Shown here piece after piece: positions 45,403 to 53,346 of a stretch of 54,117 nucleotides of DNA. Position 1 is the first letter of the stretch, and each line of letters begins with the position of its first letter. A model generated the notes under the pieces. The model was not told the origin of the DNA, searched no databases, and saw nothing but the letters and a program-made list of their open reading frames with translations. The DNA lies in the NCBI GenBank assembly GCA_029564595.1, contig JAKQPS010000156.1:1-54117 (forward strand). Direction: 5' to 3'. Position numbers and translations under genes: made by a program. Source of the DNA: a bacterium (lineage in GTDB: Bacteria; UBP15; UBA6099).

Positions 45403-45966
45403 GTGACGACCACAAACGATTTGTACAACGGCATGTTCTTCGAGTATGACAACAACATCCTCGAAGTAACCGAGTTCCTGCACGTCAAACCCGGCAAAGG
45501 CCCGGCTTTCGTCCGCGCGAAAGTCAGGAACATGCGCACAGGGGCTTTGGTGGAGAGAACTTTTCGGGCGGGAGAGAAAATCGAAAAACTCCGCATCGAC
45601 AAAAAAGACATGGAATATCTTTATCAGGATGGAGAAGGCTACGTGTTCATGGACACGCAGACCTATGAACAGGTACACATCCCCGCCGTCCTTCTGGGCG
45701 ATCAGGTGAAGCTGCTCAAACCGAACTCCACGATGCACGTGCTGTTTTACGGGAGCGAGATTCTAGGGGCCGAACTGGATCAGTTCATGGAATACGTCAT
45801 CGAGTTCGCGGAGCCGGGCGAAAAAGGCAACACCGTGCAGGGAGCTCTTAAAAGAGCAAGGCTCGAAACAGGAGCGGAAGTCATGGTTCCGCTTTTCATA
45901 GAAGCTGGAAGCGTTGTCAAAATCGACACCCGCACTATGCGCTACATAGAGCGAGTGAGCAAATGA
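45403..45966 (+). CDS. efp: Translation elongation factor P
   Basis: A 187-aa three-domain EF-P of normal length, which rescues ribosomes stalled on polyproline. The tip loop of domain I reads VKPGKGPA with K32 at the position that is modified in many bacteria. The C-terminal OB domain includes GNTVQGALKRARLETGAEVMVPLFIEAGSVV (quoted in part: GNTVQGALKRARLETGAEV). It begins with GTG one base after the cyclase stop, behind GGGAGGGG, so it is probably read on the same transcript. No modification gene (epmA/epmB or ymfI type) is seen in the window. A 103-base gap follows. Confidence 0.97.
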   Translation: MTTTNDLYNGMFFEYDNNILEVTEFLHVKPGKGPAFVRAKVRNMRTGALVERTFRAGEKIEKLRIDKKDMEYLYQDGEGYVFMDTQTYEQVHIPAVLLGDQVKLLKPNSTMHVLFYGSEILGAELDQFMEYVIEFAEPGEKGNTVQGALKRARLETGAEVMVPLFIEAGSVVKIDTRTMRYIERVSK

Positions 45967-46069
45967 CCTTCTGCGCGCGGCAAGACGCGGCGGCGTTATT
46001 GTGCTATGATATGGAATACGCTGACCGCTTGTCGCGGTTGCGGATAACTTTAGAAAACAAGGGGGCGCC

Positions 46070-46450
46070 ATGAGCGAACCGGTCGCGTCTCAGGGAAAAA
46101 TCGAAATATTCGACGATGTCATACGAGCCATCGCCGGAGTGGCGATGAGCGGAGTCAAAGGCATCGTAGGTCCGCGCGGGACTTTCATCGACGGCATCAA
46201 AGCCGCCACCACCGGCAAACGGGATTTCCATTCCGGAGTCGATGTGAAAAAAACCGCCGACGAAAAGTTCGAGATAGATTTGTATATCATCATTGAATAC
46301 GATGTGCGCGTTATGGAAGTCGCGCAGGAGGCCCAGCGCGTGGTCAAGGAAAGAGTCGAGGCCATAACCGGCAGAAGCGTCGGAGCCGTCAACGTCCATA
46401 TCGCCGATATCAAGCTCCCCGACTCGATCCTCTCCCGCGAGCAGGATTGA
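46070..46450 (+). CDS. Asp23/Gls24 family envelope stress protein
   Basis: A 126-aa Asp23-family protein. It has the typical opening GKIEIFDDVIRAIAGVAMSGVKGI, the central VDLYIIIEYDVRV-like strand (here IDLYIIIEYDVRVMEVAQ) and the end GAVNVHIADI. In Gram-positive bacteria Asp23 is a cell-envelope stress protein tethered to the membrane by AmaP, whose homologue is the next gene. GGGGGCGCC precedes the ATG. Its place before nusB recalls the Firmicutes yqhY-nusB order. Confidence 0.92.
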   Translation: MSEPVASQGKIEIFDDVIRAIAGVAMSGVKGIVGPRGTFIDGIKAATTGKRDFHSGVDVKKTADEKFEIDLYIIIEYDVRVMEVAQEAQRVVKERVEAITGRSVGAVNVHIADIKLPDSILSREQD

Positions 46451-46455
46451 ACTTA

Positions 46456-47001
46456 ATGAAAGTCATCTTTATTCTCATAGGGCTTTTATTCGATCTTGTC
46501 ATCCTCGCTCTATCGGCGTTCATGATATACAGCGCCGTAGACCCCGGCGTATTCGCGATGGGGACGGAAACTGTTTGGCCTTTTCTGGAGTATCAGCGCG
46601 AAAGAATGATTGTCGGCGGAGTCGCCGCCGTTTTCTTCGTGCTTTCTTTCAGAGGGCTTTTCCTGCTCGCTTTCGGCGGAAGCGAAAAAGTCTTCACTTT
46701 GCGGCGTTCCGAAAACGGCGCGCTTACTGTCTCAGCCGTCACGCTCGAGCGTCTTGTGGATAGACTCGCCGGAACTATGCAGCCGCCCGCGAAAACCATC
46801 TCGGTTTCATTCGCCCAATCCGGCTCCGCTCTTGCCATCCGCCTCAAAATCAAACTCGACATGGCCGCCTGCAACCTCGGCGTTTACACCTCCGGCCTCG
46901 AATCTTCCGTGCGCGCTTATTTCAAGGATTCGCTGGGCATAGATATTTCCAGATTCGATGTTCAAGCGGAAACGGAAAAACCGCGCAATTCTGAACAGTA
47001 A
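46456..47001 (+). CDS. amaP: Alkaline shock response membrane anchor AmaP
   Basis: A 181-aa membrane protein with two N-terminal transmembrane segments (about residues 3-25 and 50-75) and a cytoplasmic domain whose ALTVSAVTLERLVDRLAGTM resembles Asp23 itself, as in AmaP. It anchors Asp23 to the membrane in characterised species. I chose the ATG at 46456 behind CAGGA. A TTG three codons earlier would overlap the asp23 stop codon. Confidence 0.85.
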   Translation: MKVIFILIGLLFDLVILALSAFMIYSAVDPGVFAMGTETVWPFLEYQRERMIVGGVAAVFFVLSFRGLFLLAFGGSEKVFTLRRSENGALTVSAVTLERLVDRLAGTMQPPAKTISVSFAQSGSALAIRLKIKLDMAACNLGVYTSGLESSVRAYFKDSLGIDISRFDVQAETEKPRNSEQ

Positions 47002-47014
47002 AGGACTCGTCGAC

Positions 47015-47230
47015 ATGCTTTCGGACGATGAACGGATTTTTCTTATTAAGAATCGCGGCAGAATTATTCTTGCTGTCTTTCTTATCGTCGTGGGATTGCT
47101 CCTTATGACGATAGGTTTTCTTAAGACGGCTTTTCTGGTTCTTCTCGGCATAATCGGCTGGTTCTTCGGCCGCGCAATAGACGATAAGGATTTTCTAAAA
47201 AGATTCATTAACAATTACTTGGGGAAATAG
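47015..47230 (+). CDS. DUF2273-type small membrane protein
   Basis: A 71-aa protein with two closely spaced hydrophobic helices (about residues 12-55, including IILAVFLIVVGLLLMTIGF) and the ending GRAIDDKDFLKRFINNYLGK. It matches the small DUF2273 proteins that accompany asp23 and amaP. The function is unknown beyond that association. The ATG at 47015 follows AAAGGAC and lies 13 bases after amaP. A longer frame overlapping amaP is less likely. Confidence 0.8.
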   Translation: MLSDDERIFLIKNRGRIILAVFLIVVGLLLMTIGFLKTAFLVLLGIIGWFFGRAIDDKDFLKRFINNYLGK

Positions 47231-47236
47231 CGCCTA

Positions 47237-47683
47237 ATGTCAAGAAATAAAGCCCGACTCGTCGCCATGCAAGGATTATTCCAATTAGACGACGACAGAG
47301 AAGGCATGAAGCTTGTGATAGAATTCAGGGCCGGCGAAGAGGAACTCGCGCCGCGCGACTCGAAATATCTCGAAGAACTGGTCAACTCCGTCGTCGACAA
47401 CCAAGCCGCCATCGACGAGCGCATAGGCAAATATTCCATAGGATGGGACATCTCCCGCCTCGGAAAAGTCGAAAGGGCGATTCTCAGGCTGGCAATCGCT
47501 GAAATGCTTTATATGACCGACATCCCTGTCAGCGTTTCAATCAACGAGGCGGTTCTGCTGGCAAAAAAATACGGAGCCGATCAGGCGTCGAAATTCATAA
47601 ACGGAATACTCGGCAAATTCAGCAGGGAAGAAATGGACGCCGACCCCGCAAACCGGGCTAAACGAAAGGACCCCCGACAATGA
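47237..47683 (+). CDS. nusB: Transcription antitermination factor NusB
   Basis: A 148-aa all-helical NusB. SRNKARLVAMQGLFQLD opens the RNA-binding arginine-rich region. The C-terminal half has IGWDISRLGKVERAILRLAIAEMLY and SINEAVLLAKKYG, followed by FINGILGKF. NusB binds boxA with NusE (S10) to support rRNA transcription. Its last four bases overlap the xseA start (ATGA). Confidence 0.96.
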   Translation: MSRNKARLVAMQGLFQLDDDREGMKLVIEFRAGEEELAPRDSKYLEELVNSVVDNQAAIDERIGKYSIGWDISRLGKVERAILRLAIAEMLYMTDIPVSVSINEAVLLAKKYGADQASKFINGILGKFSREEMDADPANRAKRKDPRQ

Positions 47684-48933
47684 GCGCGATCCCCGGCTCA
47701 GCACAACCGGTCCTTTCCGTCACTCAACTGACATCCATCGTAAGAAAAACAATTGAAGCGGAACCCTCTCTCGAAGGGGTCAGCGTCAGAGGCGAAATTT
47801 CGAATTTCACCCGGCACGCAAACGGAAACCTGTACTTTTCTCTCAAGGACAAAGACGCCCAAATCCGCGCCGTCATGTTTTCTAGGTCGGCCTTCGGCCT
47901 GAATTTCAAGCCCGCCGAGGGCGACGAGGTGGTAGCGGCAGGCTCCGTCAGCGTGTATGAAAAGCGAGGCGAGTATCAACTATATGTCCGCTCGATGACT
48001 CCGGCGGGCAGAGGCGCGCTTTTCCTCGAATACCTCAAACTGAAAAAGAAACTTGCGGACGAAGGACTGTTCGACTTTTCCCGCAAAAGGAATCTCCCGA
48101 TGTTTCCCCGGCGCATTGCTGTTGTTACATCGCCGACCGGGGCCGCAGTCCGCGACATCATCAACGTGATTAAACGCAGATTTCCCGCGCTGGAACTAAC
48201 AGTGTGTCCGACGCTCGTGCAGGGAGACCAAGCTCCGCCGCATATCCGCGCTGCTTTGAAAAGAGCCGCGGCCCTCCCCGGCGTTGACCTGATTATCGTC
48301 GCTCGCGGCGGCGGTTCCTTCGAGGACTTGTGGTGCTTCAACGACGAGCTTCTGGCGCGCGACGTCGCCGCCTGCCCCATCCCGGTTATCAGCGGCGTCG
48401 GACATGAAATCGACGAGACAATCATAGATTTCGTCTCGGACTTGCGCGCTCCCACTCCTTCCGCCGCTGCGGAAATAGCGGTTCCCGATATTTATGAGCT
48501 TCGGCTGAGGTTGCGCGGCGTCGGCGACAATCTTTCACGACGGCTGATAGAAACTGTCAGATACACTCGGTCGGCCCTGAAGAATATTGAGTTGACTCTA
48601 TCCCCGAAAAGGTTTTTAGAAAGATTGGACCGTAGGAAACAAACGCTTGACGACTATGCGTCTGTTATGAAACGCTCCGTCTCGTATAAGTTGGCGACGC
48701 TGAAAAAGCAAATTGAGCACGAACAGGAGAAACTCGCGTCCATCGATCCGCGTCGAGTATTATCTCGCGGGTATGCGATGGTTTCGGACGCGAAAACCGG
48801 GGCCATCGTCAAATCGACGTCTCAAGCCCCGCACGGCGCGCTTCTTCGCGTGTCGGTCTCCGACGGCGATTTCAACGCCCGCTCGGAAGCCCCATCGACT
48901 CAGAGACAAAAATCTCTTTCGTTCGACGACTGA
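47680..48933 (+). CDS. xseA: Exodeoxyribonuclease VII large subunit
   Basis: A 417-aa subunit. The N-terminal OB domain reads VRGEISNFTRHANGNLYFSLKD. The catalytic domain carries the family motif TSPTGAAVRDI, then IIVARGGGSFEDLWCFNDE, VISGVGHEIDETIIDFVSD and RAPTPSAAAE. A long coiled-coil region follows before the end DPRRVLSRGYAMV. It degrades single-stranded DNA together with XseB, whose gene follows after 14 bases. Confidence 0.97.
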   Translation: MSAIPGSAQPVLSVTQLTSIVRKTIEAEPSLEGVSVRGEISNFTRHANGNLYFSLKDKDAQIRAVMFSRSAFGLNFKPAEGDEVVAAGSVSVYEKRGEYQLYVRSMTPAGRGALFLEYLKLKKKLADEGLFDFSRKRNLPMFPRRIAVVTSPTGAAVRDIINVIKRRFPALELTVCPTLVQGDQAPPHIRAALKRAAALPGVDLIIVARGGGSFEDLWCFNDELLARDVAACPIPVISGVGHEIDETIIDFVSDLRAPTPSAAAEIAVPDIYELRLRLRGVGDNLSRRLIETVRYTRSALKNIELTLSPKRFLERLDRRKQTLDDYASVMKRSVSYKLATLKKQIEHEQEKLASIDPRRVLSRGYAMVSDAKTGAIVKSTSQAPHGALLRVSVSDGDFNARSEAPSTQRQKSLSFDD

Positions 48934-48947
48934 TTAAGGAGTCTCAC

Positions 48948-49178
48948 ATGGCAAAAAAAGAAAAACAAAACTCATTCGAAGAAAACCTCGAAAAACTCCA
49001 AGAAATCGTCGACCGGGTCGACAGCGGAGAACTTGGTTTGGAACAGATGATAGCCTCCTATGAAGAAGGCCTCTCCCTGATAAAAACATGCAAGTCTATA
49101 TTGGACGGCGCGGAATTAAAAATAAACAAGCTCGTTGAAGATTCAGAGAAGTCCGAACCATTCGATATTCAAGATTAA
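48948..49178 (+). CDS. xseB: Exodeoxyribonuclease VII small subunit
   Basis: A 76-aa helical hairpin subunit: FEENLEKLQEIVDRVDSGEL, then EQMIASYEEGLSLIKTC. The length and pattern are typical; several copies wrap the coiled coil of XseA. AAGGAG precedes the ATG. It ends the plus-strand gene run, with no clear terminator hairpin directly after it. Confidence 0.95.
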   Translation: MAKKEKQNSFEENLEKLQEIVDRVDSGELGLEQMIASYEEGLSLIKTCKSILDGAELKINKLVEDSEKSEPFDIQD

Positions 49179-49290
49179 CCCGGAATATGCAGTTCATTCA
49201 ATAGTATTAACTACCAGAACATACCCAATTCAAGTCCACCATCCCCAGTCTTTTTACAAATAATAAGACAATCATAAGCGTATTCCCTAT

Positions 49291-49363
49291 TGGCGGCGAC
49301 CCAATGCGAAAACGGGGACTGGCAGCGCGCCTCACAGCGATGCCTGTACCCGCTTTTCGCCGC
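49291..49363. repeat. REP-like imperfect palindrome (about 73 bases)
   Basis: Left arm 49291-49323 and right arm 49340-49363 are inverted copies. GCGAAAACGGGGACTGGCA on the left pairs with the complement of TGCCTGTACCCGCTTTTCGC with three differences, and GGCGGC at the outer left matches GCCGCC at the outer right after an 8-base bulge. The 16-base loop is GC-rich. This looks like a dispersed REP or MITE-like hairpin. It fills much of the 301-base gap after xseB, which holds no credible gene. Confidence 0.6.
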
Positions 49364-49381
49364 CGTGAGAACACCCAACAC

Positions 49382-49410
49382 ATCGTTGCCAAGGTCTCCT
49401 TGGCAACGAT
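49382..49410. repeat. Perfect 13-bp palindrome with 3-base loop
   Basis: ATCGTTGCCAAGG, TCT, CCTTGGCAACGAT: perfectly paired arms of 13 bases. It lies 18 bases from the larger hairpin in the same gap. It lacks a T-run on either side, so it is not a standard intrinsic terminator. A role in ending the xseB or SCP2 transcripts, or membership of a repeat family, is possible. Confidence 0.65.
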
Positions 49411-49479
49411 AAATAAATTCTTCATTCAGATTATTCAGTTTTAAACGAAATACATCCGCGCTAAACAGAATCGTTTCCG

Positions 49480-49941
49480 CTATTTCTTTTCCAGCTTGCC
49501 TAGGATGGAAAGGAAAAGCAGTTTGAGCGCGCCCATGTTCGCCATCAGAGGAGCAACATTGCCGGAAAACTTTATCTCTCCGCTCATAACTAGCGTTTTA
49601 ACATCCGTTCCGGCGGTCATAGCCGCCCAGCCGCTCTCTGTGAAAGCCACCGTCGCGGTCGGCTCGATCCCGCTCTTCATAACCTTCAATTTGCCTTCCT
49701 TCATCTCGATGAGAGCGTCCTTGTCTCCGCAGCTCATTTTAACGACGCCGGTCAATGTCTTCGCCTTTTCCAGATACTTGTCATAATCGTTCAATTCTTC
49801 CGCTTTCTTAATCAACTCGAAAGAAAATCCGCCTTCCGGAAGAGCGACAGGCGCGGCCGCCGTCGCCCCGCCCCCGAAAAGCTTCTTTATCTTGAAAATC
49901 AGCCCTGTGAAAAAAAGTCCTATTTTCATCCATATCGACAT
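49480..49941 (-). CDS. SCP2 sterol-carrier domain protein
   Basis: A 153-aa protein with a hydrophobic N-terminal segment (MSIWMKIGLFFTGLIFKI), a glycine-alanine linker and an SCP2 domain (about residues 45-150: TGVVKMSCGDKDALIEMKEG, then TATVAFTESGWAAMTAG and MSGEIKFSGNVAPLM). SCP2 domains bind lipids or acyl-CoAs in a hydrophobic cavity. The start is set by GAGGTGAC before ATG at 49941; the longer open frame is not used. The adjacent hydratase genes on the same strand suggest a shared acyl-lipid role. Confidence 0.82.
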   Translation of the reverse strand: MSIWMKIGLFFTGLIFKIKKLFGGGATAAAPVALPEGGFSFELIKKAEELNDYDKYLEKAKTLTGVVKMSCGDKDALIEMKEGKLKVMKSGIEPTATVAFTESGWAAMTAGTDVKTLVMSGEIKFSGNVAPLMANMGALKLLFLSILGKLEKK

Positions 49942-50077
49942 AGCCGTCACCTCGTTGTGGTTTCGCGCCCTTTGCGCGGACATATTATATCGACGCAACA
50001 ATGAATTAAACAGTGGCGAGGCGCAACAAAAAATCTGAGCGTTCAATCGCAGACAAAGATATGCGTTCGGATAGCTG

Positions 50078-50485
50078 TTATATTTTTCTGAATTCCGCTA
50101 TGCCGTTCGTAAGAACCTGATTTTCGCCTTTGTTCGTGCTGGCGCCGAATTCGGCTGTCGCCGTGTCGCCTTCTTTGGCGATAATCTTTCCGGCAACAAT
50201 GACTGTTTCGAGCGGTTTGACGGGTTTGGAGAACCGGGCTTTGAGCCGTTTCAGGGAAGCCGGGTCGCCTCCGGCGTAATCCACGCAGGTTTTCGCGGCG
50301 AACGCCAGAGTGCAAAGGCCGTGAAGTATGTTTCCGCCTAGCCCCACCATCTTGCCGAATTCGGGGTCGATGTGAATCGGGTTAAAATCGAGCGAAGCGC
50401 CCGCGTAATAATGCGGTTGGTACTTGCCTACTGGATGCTTGCCTTCTGTTATCGCGTCGCCTATTTTTATGTCATCGAAATTCAT
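50078..50485 (-). CDS. MaoC-like hot-dog hydratase/dehydratase
   Basis: A 135-aa hot-dog protein of the MaoC family. The catalytic Asp and His are in the hydratase-2 motif around ASLDFNPIHIDPEFGKMVGLGG, with D of DFNPIH and the following H. HGLCTLAFAAK follows. These enzymes hydrate enoyl-CoA or dehydrate 3-hydroxyacyl thioesters. It follows the second hot-dog gene by 16 bases behind GGAGGAG, the usual arrangement of a heterodimeric HadAB-type dehydratase. Confidence 0.9.
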   Translation of the reverse strand: MNFDDIKIGDAITEGKHPVGKYQPHYYAGASLDFNPIHIDPEFGKMVGLGGNILHGLCTLAFAAKTCVDYAGGDPASLKRLKARFSKPVKPLETVIVAGKIIAKEGDTATAEFGASTNKGENQVLTNGIAEFRKI

Positions 50486-50501
50486 GTCCGCTCCTCCGGG
50501 G

Positions 50502-50939
50502 TTATCCTCTTATGACGAACGTCCAACGCGCTTTCACGACTGGGCGTCCGTTCTGGTTGGTGGTCATTGTCTCTGCGGTGACGAAGCTCTTGCCGCTCTT
50601 TTCAGAGATATCGGAAATCACGCAATTAGTCGTCATCGTGTCGCCCGCGCGGGCCACCTCGAAGAACTCGAAATCCTGTTCGCCGTGAACCAGCATCATC
50701 AGATTCAAAGCGAGTTCCTTGTCGTAGAGCATTTCTCCCACAGGGCCTCCGGCGTAAAGAGAGGCAAAAGTGGGAGGCGCGACAATGTCGCCATGCGGCC
50801 CTTTTTTGGCCGCTTCCTCGTCCAGATACAGCGGGTTGGTTTCGCCTATCGCTTTCGCGAATTCCTTTATCTTCTCTCTGCCCACCTCATACACGAATGG
50901 AGCGTACTGCTTGCCTATGAATTTCTTGTCAACCGCCAA
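50502..50939 (-). CDS. MaoC N-terminal-type (FAS1-like) dehydratase partner
   Basis: A 145-aa hot-dog protein, the non-catalytic-helix partner type: FIGKQYAPFVYEVGREKIKEFAKAIGETNPLY (shown in part: VGREKIKEFAKAIGETNP). VAPPTFASLYAGG and HGEQDFEFFEVARAGDTM are family marks. I place the start at the TTG at 50939 because AAAGGGG lies about 8 bases upstream and the peptide then opens MAVDKKFIGKQY as in homologues. A GTG three codons earlier would overlap that ribosome binding site. Together with the next gene it should make a two-subunit hydratase. Confidence 0.88.
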   Translation of the reverse strand: MAVDKKFIGKQYAPFVYEVGREKIKEFAKAIGETNPLYLDEEAAKKGPHGDIVAPPTFASLYAGGPVGEMLYDKELALNLMMLVHGEQDFEFFEVARAGDTMTTNCVISDISEKSGKSFVTAETMTTNQNGRPVVKARWTFVIRG

Positions 50940-51009
50940 ATCATCCACCCCTTTCGCGCGTCGCGCGCTACTTTTGAATCGTCAAACTAAAATGCAAAAT
51001 GGAGATCGC

Positions 51010-51699
51010 TTATTTTCCGCCGCTGATTGTCTCCGCATAGTTGATAATGTCTGTGATGTACGGTTGCGAGGAATTCGGGACGCAATTGCAATCCTTGACC
51101 ACTCGCGGCCCGGTGAGATATCCTGCCAGAGCCATCACCAGTTGATTGTCATTTCCCTGCCAGATGTCGAGCATCTGCCTGAAATATTTGAAGGAGCCGT
51201 CAAGATTCTGATCAATGTCGAAGGGGTCGGAAACTCCCATATTGGCGGCGGTAGAGTCGATAAGCTGTCCGAGTCCCTTTGCGGAACTCGGCGAAACGGC
51301 GTTCGGATTGAAACGGGATTCCCGCGCTATCAGGGCCGCCGCCAATGCGCTGTCGATATTATGTTTGTCCGCGTAGAAAACTATCGAATCGGATATCTTT
51401 TTCAGAAGCTCGTCGTTGATAGACGGGTCGAGCTTCATGGTTCTGGCGAAGCTGTAAACCTTGGCGGATCTGGCGGAAGCTTCCGCCGACAGATTGGCGT
51501 TTACCGGGTACCGGATTGCGGGTTGCGGTTTCTGCTGTTCATCGGGAATTTGAACCGAGTCGCCGTCCGTGGAAGGAGCCTGCTGTTCGACCACCGGCGG
51601 CCTTGTTTCGACCGGAAACGCTTTTGATGTCTTAGCGTCTTCCTTCTTAAACACATTGAATATTAAAAATACAACCAATACAGCCGCTGCTGTCTTCAT
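51010..51699 (-). CDS. Exported lytic transglycosylase (SLT domain)
   Basis: A 229-aa protein. A hydrophobic N-terminus (about residues 3-17) and a low-complexity linker (about 20-70) precede an SLT domain. The catalytic glutamate is E127 in IARESRFNPNAVS, followed by SAKGLGQLI and, near the end, ALAGYLTGP. These enzymes cleave peptidoglycan glycan strands to form 1,6-anhydro ends. The length fits small MltE/Slt-like members. AGGGGA precedes the ATG. The next genes downstream on this strand are the hydratases, 62 bases away. Confidence 0.9.
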   Translation of the reverse strand: MKTAAAVLVVFLIFNVFKKEDAKTSKAFPVETRPPVVEQQAPSTDGDSVQIPDEQQKPQPAIRYPVNANLSAEASARSAKVYSFARTMKLDPSINDELLKKISDSIVFYADKHNIDSALAAALIARESRFNPNAVSPSSAKGLGQLIDSTAANMGVSDPFDIDQNLDGSFKYFRQMLDIWQGNDNQLVMALAGYLTGPRVVKDCNCVPNSSQPYITDIINYAETISGGK

Positions 51700-51823
51700 G
51701 CATCATTCCCCTTGTTTCGTTACTGCCCGTCTTCGCGCCGATTGCCGGAACGAGCGGACTTTCGTATGAATGGCGGCATCTAAAAAAGAAGACCGCCTGC
51801 CGGGTCGGCTATGCCGATCCCAT

Positions 51824-53185
51824 TTAGTAATATGACTTCTCGCTTATCACAGTCGCTTGGAATCCGAGGGATTTCAGTTCCTCGGCCTTGTTATGCGCTT
51901 TGCCCGACGTGGTGTAATGCCCCACCGTGAGCCAGTAAACATTGCGACCGTGACTGACCGTCTGCTTGATCTCCGGGCTGACGGTCCCGAGATTTATTCT
52001 TCTTCCGAGAGCGCGGAGTTCTTCGACATCCGACGACTCCCTGATAAGAACGCTGTAGAAAGTTTTTGAAGCTGCCAAATCGTCTAGGGCTTTCTTCTGT
52101 TCGGTTCCGGCCACTCTTGGAGCGGGGTCGAACAGGCTCTTGCTGCTTCCGGCAGACTGTCCGCCCGGCCAGTCGAACAAACTCGAATCCGCCGAGGATG
52201 CCGACGGGACTCTGGCGATTTGCACTGTGGCGGGCCGGGTTGTTCTCTTTGCGGGATAAGACTGAACCTTCGCCGCCGCGACGGGCTTTGCAGCCGGTTT
52301 GGCCGGAGCGGGCGAAGAGACAGGCTTAGCTGCTGTCGCTTTCGGAGCGGGCGCGGGAGCCGTAGCGGCCTGCGCGGCTCTCTTTGCCGGAGCGGCGCTC
52401 GACTGCTGTCTCTGCGCGGGTTTCGACTGAGTCTTTGCAACAGGAACAGGTTTTGCATCCTGCGCCGCAGAAATCCTCGGCTGTCTTGTCTTTGTAGTTG
52501 AAGCTGACGCAACCTTTGCAGGCTCAGCAGCCGGTTTCGCTGAAGGCTTTTTTGCGACTGCTGGTTTATGTTCCTGAACGGGAGGCGCGGGCTTTTCAGC
52601 CGTTCTCTCAGGCAAATTGGGCAAATCTTCAATCTTGGGTATGGTCGGCTGCCGGACAGCGCTCCTGTCTTGGGCCGTCTGAACGGGAGCGGAAGTCTCA
52701 GGAGTTATCTTTTTTGCTTGAGCCGGCGGTTCCACCACAATTCCGCCGCCGCCGCGCCTTGCGGGACCGGTCGTTTTAATCGGCTCTGCGGCAGGCTGTT
52801 CGGCGTCCATTCTGGCGCCTTCGGACAATATATCTTCGGAAGGTTGCTGAATTCGCCTAGGCGATTGAGTCTCCGGCCCGCCGACAGCGGGTCTCTGCGC
52901 CCTCGCCACAGGCATCTGCGGCGGCGCCGCCGGGCGGGAGAAATACATGGAGGCCCCCGCGCCTGCCAGAGCTATCACAAGAATAACCAATAGGACTATC
53001 TTCTTTTTGCCAGCGTCCTGCCCCCCGCCTGAGGGAGCCTTTTGCGCTTTCTGCTTGGGCTGCTTTTTCTCGCGAGGAGGTTTTTCTTTCTTGACCTTCG
53101 CCGTTTTTTCAGGAGCCGCAGAGCCGGGCGCGGGTTTCTTCCCGCCCTTATCCGGTTTGCCGCCCCCGATATTTATTCGTTTCAT
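51824..53185 (-). CDS. SPOR-domain membrane protein with long Pro/Ala/Lys-rich linker
   Basis: A 453-aa protein. A lysine-rich cytoplasmic N-terminus (about 1-60), one transmembrane helix (about 60-82, IVLLVILVIALAGAGASMYF), a roughly 280-residue linker dominated by Ala, Pro, Lys, Gln and Ser, and a C-terminal SPOR domain (about 375-453: FYSVLIRESSDVEEL, VYWLTVGHYTTSGKAHNKAEEL). SPOR domains bind denuded glycan at the division septum. The layout matches FtsN/DedD-type proteins and fits the neighbouring lytic transglycosylase gene 125 bases downstream. The base composition of the linker is GC-rich, as expected for its codons. Confidence 0.88.
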   Translation of the reverse strand: MKRINIGGGKPDKGGKKPAPGSAAPEKTAKVKKEKPPREKKQPKQKAQKAPSGGGQDAGKKKIVLLVILVIALAGAGASMYFSRPAAPPQMPVARAQRPAVGGPETQSPRRIQQPSEDILSEGARMDAEQPAAEPIKTTGPARRGGGGIVVEPPAQAKKITPETSAPVQTAQDRSAVRQPTIPKIEDLPNLPERTAEKPAPPVQEHKPAVAKKPSAKPAAEPAKVASASTTKTRQPRISAAQDAKPVPVAKTQSKPAQRQQSSAAPAKRAAQAATAPAPAPKATAAKPVSSPAPAKPAAKPVAAAKVQSYPAKRTTRPATVQIARVPSASSADSSLFDWPGGQSAGSSKSLFDPAPRVAGTEQKKALDDLAASKTFYSVLIRESSDVEELRALGRRINLGTVSPEIKQTVSHGRNVYWLTVGHYTTSGKAHNKAEELKSLGFQATVISEKSYY

Positions 53186-53346
53186 TCGTTTCTCAACCTC
53201 TTCCAGTTCAAAAGGCGTCCGATACGCCCGGAGCCGGTCGCCGCCAGCCCGCTTGGTCGCTTATTATACCATATATATGAATAATCAATATATTTTTAAA
53301 AAACCCGCGCACTCCATCTAATAACTTCCCAGTCTCCTCAAACATG

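Noticed and set aside
49207-49425. 72-codon minus-strand frame after xseB
   Set aside because: It runs through both hairpin elements and has no ribosome binding site or recognisable domain, so it is treated as chance.
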